Source: an uncultured Pelagibacteraceae bacterium (lineage in GTDB: Bacteria > Pseudomonadota > Alphaproteobacteria > Pelagibacterales > Pelagibacteraceae). From it: a stretch of 64,000 bases of DNA. Made by a program: the position numbers and the translations under genes. Shown in pieces: positions 61,140-64,000 of this stretch (positions within the stretch are counted from its first letter, which is position 1; the number at the start of each line of letters is the position of its first letter). The notes beneath the pieces were generated by a model that was given only the letters and a program-made list of their open reading frames with translations, was not told the origin of the DNA and did not search any database. The DNA is taken from contig CACEAQ010000002.1 in NCBI GenBank assembly GCA_902557605.1, positions 19,842 to 83,841 on the forward strand, written 5' to 3'.

Positions 61140-62472
61140 ATTTTGCTCCTAAAAATTTAGCTATTTTTAAAAATGACGGCGATGAGGTAAAAACAGTTTC
61201 AAAATTTTTTATATTTGTCTTTGCTCCGGTTAAAATAGATAAGATAAATGAAGACATGCAAATACGATGATCTCCTAAATTTGGAACAATTATTCTTTTT
61301 TTTCTGCCATCAATCATTCCTTGTCCAAATATCTTAATTTCACCGTTTTTAGCAAAACTTTTTACACCTATTTGGTCTAGTACTTTTTGCATTTCCTTTA
61401 TCCTATTACTTTCTTTGTTAGCTAGATCTTCTAAACCCTTGAATATAGATGTTCCTTTGATCAGCCCTGCAATAATAAAAAGAATTGGATATTCGTCAGT
61501 TGAGTTTACATAATAACTTTTCGATGCACGAATAGCTTTTAACTTTGAACTCTTAACTAAAATATCTCCTCTTAATTCATTTTGCACAATTTTTAATTTT
61601 TTAAACTTTATTCTAGCACCCTGTTTTTTTAAAAGCTGGTAAAAACCTGTTCTAGTTTTATTTAAACCTACGTCTTTAATTATAATTGACGAACTTTTGT
61701 TTAAGAGTGTCAATGCCACAAAAAAAGCTGCTGCAGATGGATCTCCAGGAATATCAAGTTTAATTGGATTAAGAGATCTTTTTCCAAAAACTTCAATTAT
61801 TTTTTTTCTTCCTTTTTTAATTTTAATTGCTTGAGTGTTATTTTTTAAAATGTTTTCAGTATGGTCTCGACTTTTTTTACGTTCAGTAATTTCTGTATTT
61901 CCAAAAGAATTGAGACCAGCAAATATTACTGCACTTTTTAATTGTGCAGATACACCTGCCTCATACTTAATGCCAATTGGCATGTCAGTTGAAATCATTT
62001 TTAAGGGAAAGTTATATTTTTTTTTTGGAAGAAATGTTGCTCCAAACTCTGACATAAGTTCTATTAATTTTTTCATATTTCTCTTATTTAACGATCTGTC
62101 ACCCTTAATTTCGACAGTTATATCTGGTGTTGTTGATAATATACCAATTAACAATCTAGCTAATGTTCCTGAATTTCCAAAATTTAATTTAGTATTTTTT
62201 TTTGCTCTTAAAGAGCCCAATCCCTTACCAAAGATTAAATATCTATTCGTTTTTTGTTTTTGTATTTTTACACCTAATTTTTTTAATGCATTTATTGTTG
62301 AGATAACATCCTCTGACTCAAGCACATTTTTTGCTTCGGAAGTTTCATGACTTATTGAACCAATCAAAAAGCTTCTAATAGACATTGATTTATCTGGATC
62401 TACTTTAATAGTTTTTTTAAAAGGAGTGATTTTATGTTTTAGAGCAAGATGAAATCTTTTTGGTGTTACCAT
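61123..62472 (-). CDS. aroA: 3-phosphoshikimate 1-carboxyvinyltransferase
   Basis: DKSMSIRSFLIGSIS, LNFGNSGTLARLLIGIL, IPGDPSAAAFFVALT, DHRICMSSFIL. Confidence 0.95.
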   Translation of the reverse strand: MVTPKRFHLALKHKITPFKKTIKVDPDKSMSIRSFLIGSISHETSEAKNVLESEDVISTINALKKLGVKIQKQKTNRYLIFGKGLGSLRAKKNTKLNFGNSGTLARLLIGILSTTPDITVEIKGDRSLNKRNMKKLIELMSEFGATFLPKKKYNFPLKMISTDMPIGIKYEAGVSAQLKSAVIFAGLNSFGNTEITERKKSRDHTENILKNNTQAIKIKKGRKKIIEVFGKRSLNPIKLDIPGDPSAAAFFVALTLLNKSSSIIIKDVGLNKTRTGFYQLLKKQGARIKFKKLKIVQNELRGDILVKSSKLKAIRASKSYYVNSTDEYPILFIIAGLIKGTSIFKGLEDLANKESNRIKEMQKVLDQIGVKSFAKNGEIKIFGQGMIDGRKKRIIVPNLGDHRICMSSFILSILTGAKTNIKNFETVFTSSPSFLKIAKFLGAKFEIKR

Positions 62473-62474
62473 TT

Positions 62475-63230
62475 TTAAGAAAATTGAGAGCCAAAATAAT
62501 GTTCAATTGCCTTTGTAGATTTCAATAATTCTCTTGAGGTACCTTCTGCTATTACCGTTTGTTCACCAAGCACGTAACTTCTGTCGGTAATATCGAATAA
62601 ATTTTTAACGTTATGATCGGTCACGAGGATTGCTGTTCCACTTGACTGAATTTTTAAAATATATTTTTGAATATCTTGAATAACAAGAGGATCCAGGGCA
62701 GCAAGCGGTTCATCTAGTAAAACTATTTTTGGTCTATTTATCATTACCCTAGCCATCATTAATCTTCTTATTTCACCACCCGATAGAACAGAAGCATTTA
62801 ATGTTCTTAAATGTTGCAAGTTAAATTCATCTAAAAGTTTTTCAGTAACCGATTTTTGGTTATCTGCTCCACTAATAGATATTTGCGCGATACCCATTAT
62901 GTTTTCATATACTGACATATTAAATACACTTCTTTGTTGTGGTAGATAACCTAAACCTTCTTTAGATCTTAAATGAATTGGAATTTGTTCAATTGCTTTT
63001 CCATTTAAAAAGATTTTTCCACCTTCAACTTGCTGTTCACCTATACACATTGAGAATAAAGTAGTTTTTCCACAACCATTTGGCCCTAAAATTCCAACAC
63101 ATTCTCCAGGAAAAACTTTCAATGAAAGTTTTTTTAGTATTGGTCTTCCATCGAAGGCTTTACTAACATCTTTTACTTCAAAAATTGGTTTGTCTTTCTT
63201 AAATTTTAATATTCTAAATCCTTTTTTCAT
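62475..63230 (-). CDS. lptB: LPS export ABC transporter ATP-binding protein
   Basis: GILGPNGCGKTTLFSMCIGE, LSGGEIRRLMMARVMINRPKIVLLDEPLAALDPL. Confidence 0.94.
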   Translation of the reverse strand: MKKGFRILKFKKDKPIFEVKDVSKAFDGRPILKKLSLKVFPGECVGILGPNGCGKTTLFSMCIGEQQVEGGKIFLNGKAIEQIPIHLRSKEGLGYLPQQRSVFNMSVYENIMGIAQISISGADNQKSVTEKLLDEFNLQHLRTLNASVLSGGEIRRLMMARVMINRPKIVLLDEPLAALDPLVIQDIQKYILKIQSSGTAILVTDHNVKNLFDITDRSYVLGEQTVIAEGTSRELLKSTKAIEHYFGSQFS

Positions 63231-63829
63231 TTTAAGTTTATATTAGCATTAATTTTTTTATCATCAAACGAAGCAATATTTAATTTTTTCTTTTTTATAT
63301 CAAATAAAAGTTCATCAGCAAATATTGTTCCTCTTATATCTGTAACTTTTACATTTTTCGAAATAACCAAAAAACTGTCTGAGTTCGAATATTGTGCTTT
63401 TTGGGCAAATAAGTCACTATCAAGATATTTTGCTTTTACATTTCCCTCAAATACCATGTCTAAAGATTTGTTATTATATTTACCAAAATCCGACCATACG
63501 TAAAGTGTTGTGTCATCTTTAAAATAAAAAATAGCCTCAACAAATTTCATGCTAACTAATTCTTGAGTATTTTTATTATTAATTGCTTCTTTAGATTTCA
63601 ATATATATCTGTTGCCATTAAGATCTAAACCTGAGTATTCAATATTATAAAATACATCTCCCTCTTCTGATTGATCTGTTATTTGTTTTTTAATTTTTTC
63701 TTGAGTCTCTTTTGAGATAATTTCTTGATTTGGAGGTCTTCCCTTATCAGAATAAGTATAAAAAACAATTATTGATCCGAGAATAAATAAACCTAATTGT
63801 ATTAATCTTAGTTTTTTCTTTCTTTCCAT
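63227..63829 (-). CDS. lptC: LPS export periplasmic protein LptC
   Basis: Single N-terminal TM; YILKSKEAI, YVWSDFGKYNNKSLDMVFEGNVKAKYLDSDLFAQKAQY; adjacent to lptB. Confidence 0.85.
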   Translation of the reverse strand: MERKKKLRLIQLGLFILGSIIVFYTYSDKGRPPNQEIISKETQEKIKKQITDQSEEGDVFYNIEYSGLDLNGNRYILKSKEAINNKNTQELVSMKFVEAIFYFKDDTTLYVWSDFGKYNNKSLDMVFEGNVKAKYLDSDLFAQKAQYSNSDSFLVISKNVKVTDIRGTIFADELLFDIKKKKLNIASFDDKKINANINLK

Positions 63830-63830
63830 T

Positions 63831-64000
63831 TTAGACTCCAGTCTTTAAGAGAAAGTGTATATGAATAATTCCTTTAAGTTTCTTATTCACTTTCTTAAAA
63901 TCTTTATCAGCAACTACAAGCAAACTAGTAATTTTTTTTTCATTCATAATCGCTAAAGCTTTAGATGCAAGCATATTTTCGTTTACAACAAGAGGTCTTT
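63831..64000 (-). CDS. kdsD: KpsF/GutQ-type arabinose-5-phosphate isomerase, C-terminal CBS region (partial)
   Basis: My reverse translation: RPLVVNENMLASKALAIMNEKKITSLLVVADKDFKKVNKKLKGIIHIHFLLKTGV*, a CBS domain; upstream of lptC. Confidence 0.82.
   Translation of the reverse strand, partial: RPLVVNENMLASKALAIMNEKKITSLLVVADKDFKKVNKKLKGIIHIHFLLKTGV

Noticed and set aside
61835-62350. 171-aa plus-strand ORF opposite aroA
   Set aside because: Antisense to clear AroA motifs; Phe-rich composition expected from Lys-rich sense codons

Overview
AT-rich, tightly packed alphaproteobacterial chromosome segment. Gene content and compactness suggest the SAR11/Pelagibacterales clade (inference). It runs from rpsT-dnaA-dnaN-gyrB to the rpsA-cmk-aroA-lptB-lptC-kdsD region. 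I recognise about 60 genes, covering replication, RegB/RegA and ChvG/ChvI two-component systems, polyamine synthesis, peptidoglycan recycling, an RND efflux pair, purine salvage and synthesis, tryptophan synthesis and LPS transport. I saw no tRNA or rRNA genes, CRISPR arrays, prophage, IS elements or long repeats. The best leads for a second look are: (1) a ROSE-like RNA thermometer in the 5' leader of the Hsp20 gene, hidden by an over-extended ORF start; (2) a four-gene polyamine operon with a deoxyhypusine-synthase-family enzyme, lying between regB and regA, with an intrinsic-terminator-like hairpin in its leader; (3) a multi-hairpin leader before an unusual 63-aa protein; (4) three small ORFs missed by the ORF track (48, 51 and 36 aa); and (5) a 403-aa protein with a histone-like Lys/Arg tail fused to a coiled coil. 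All calls come from reading the sequence and supplied translations. No database search was run.
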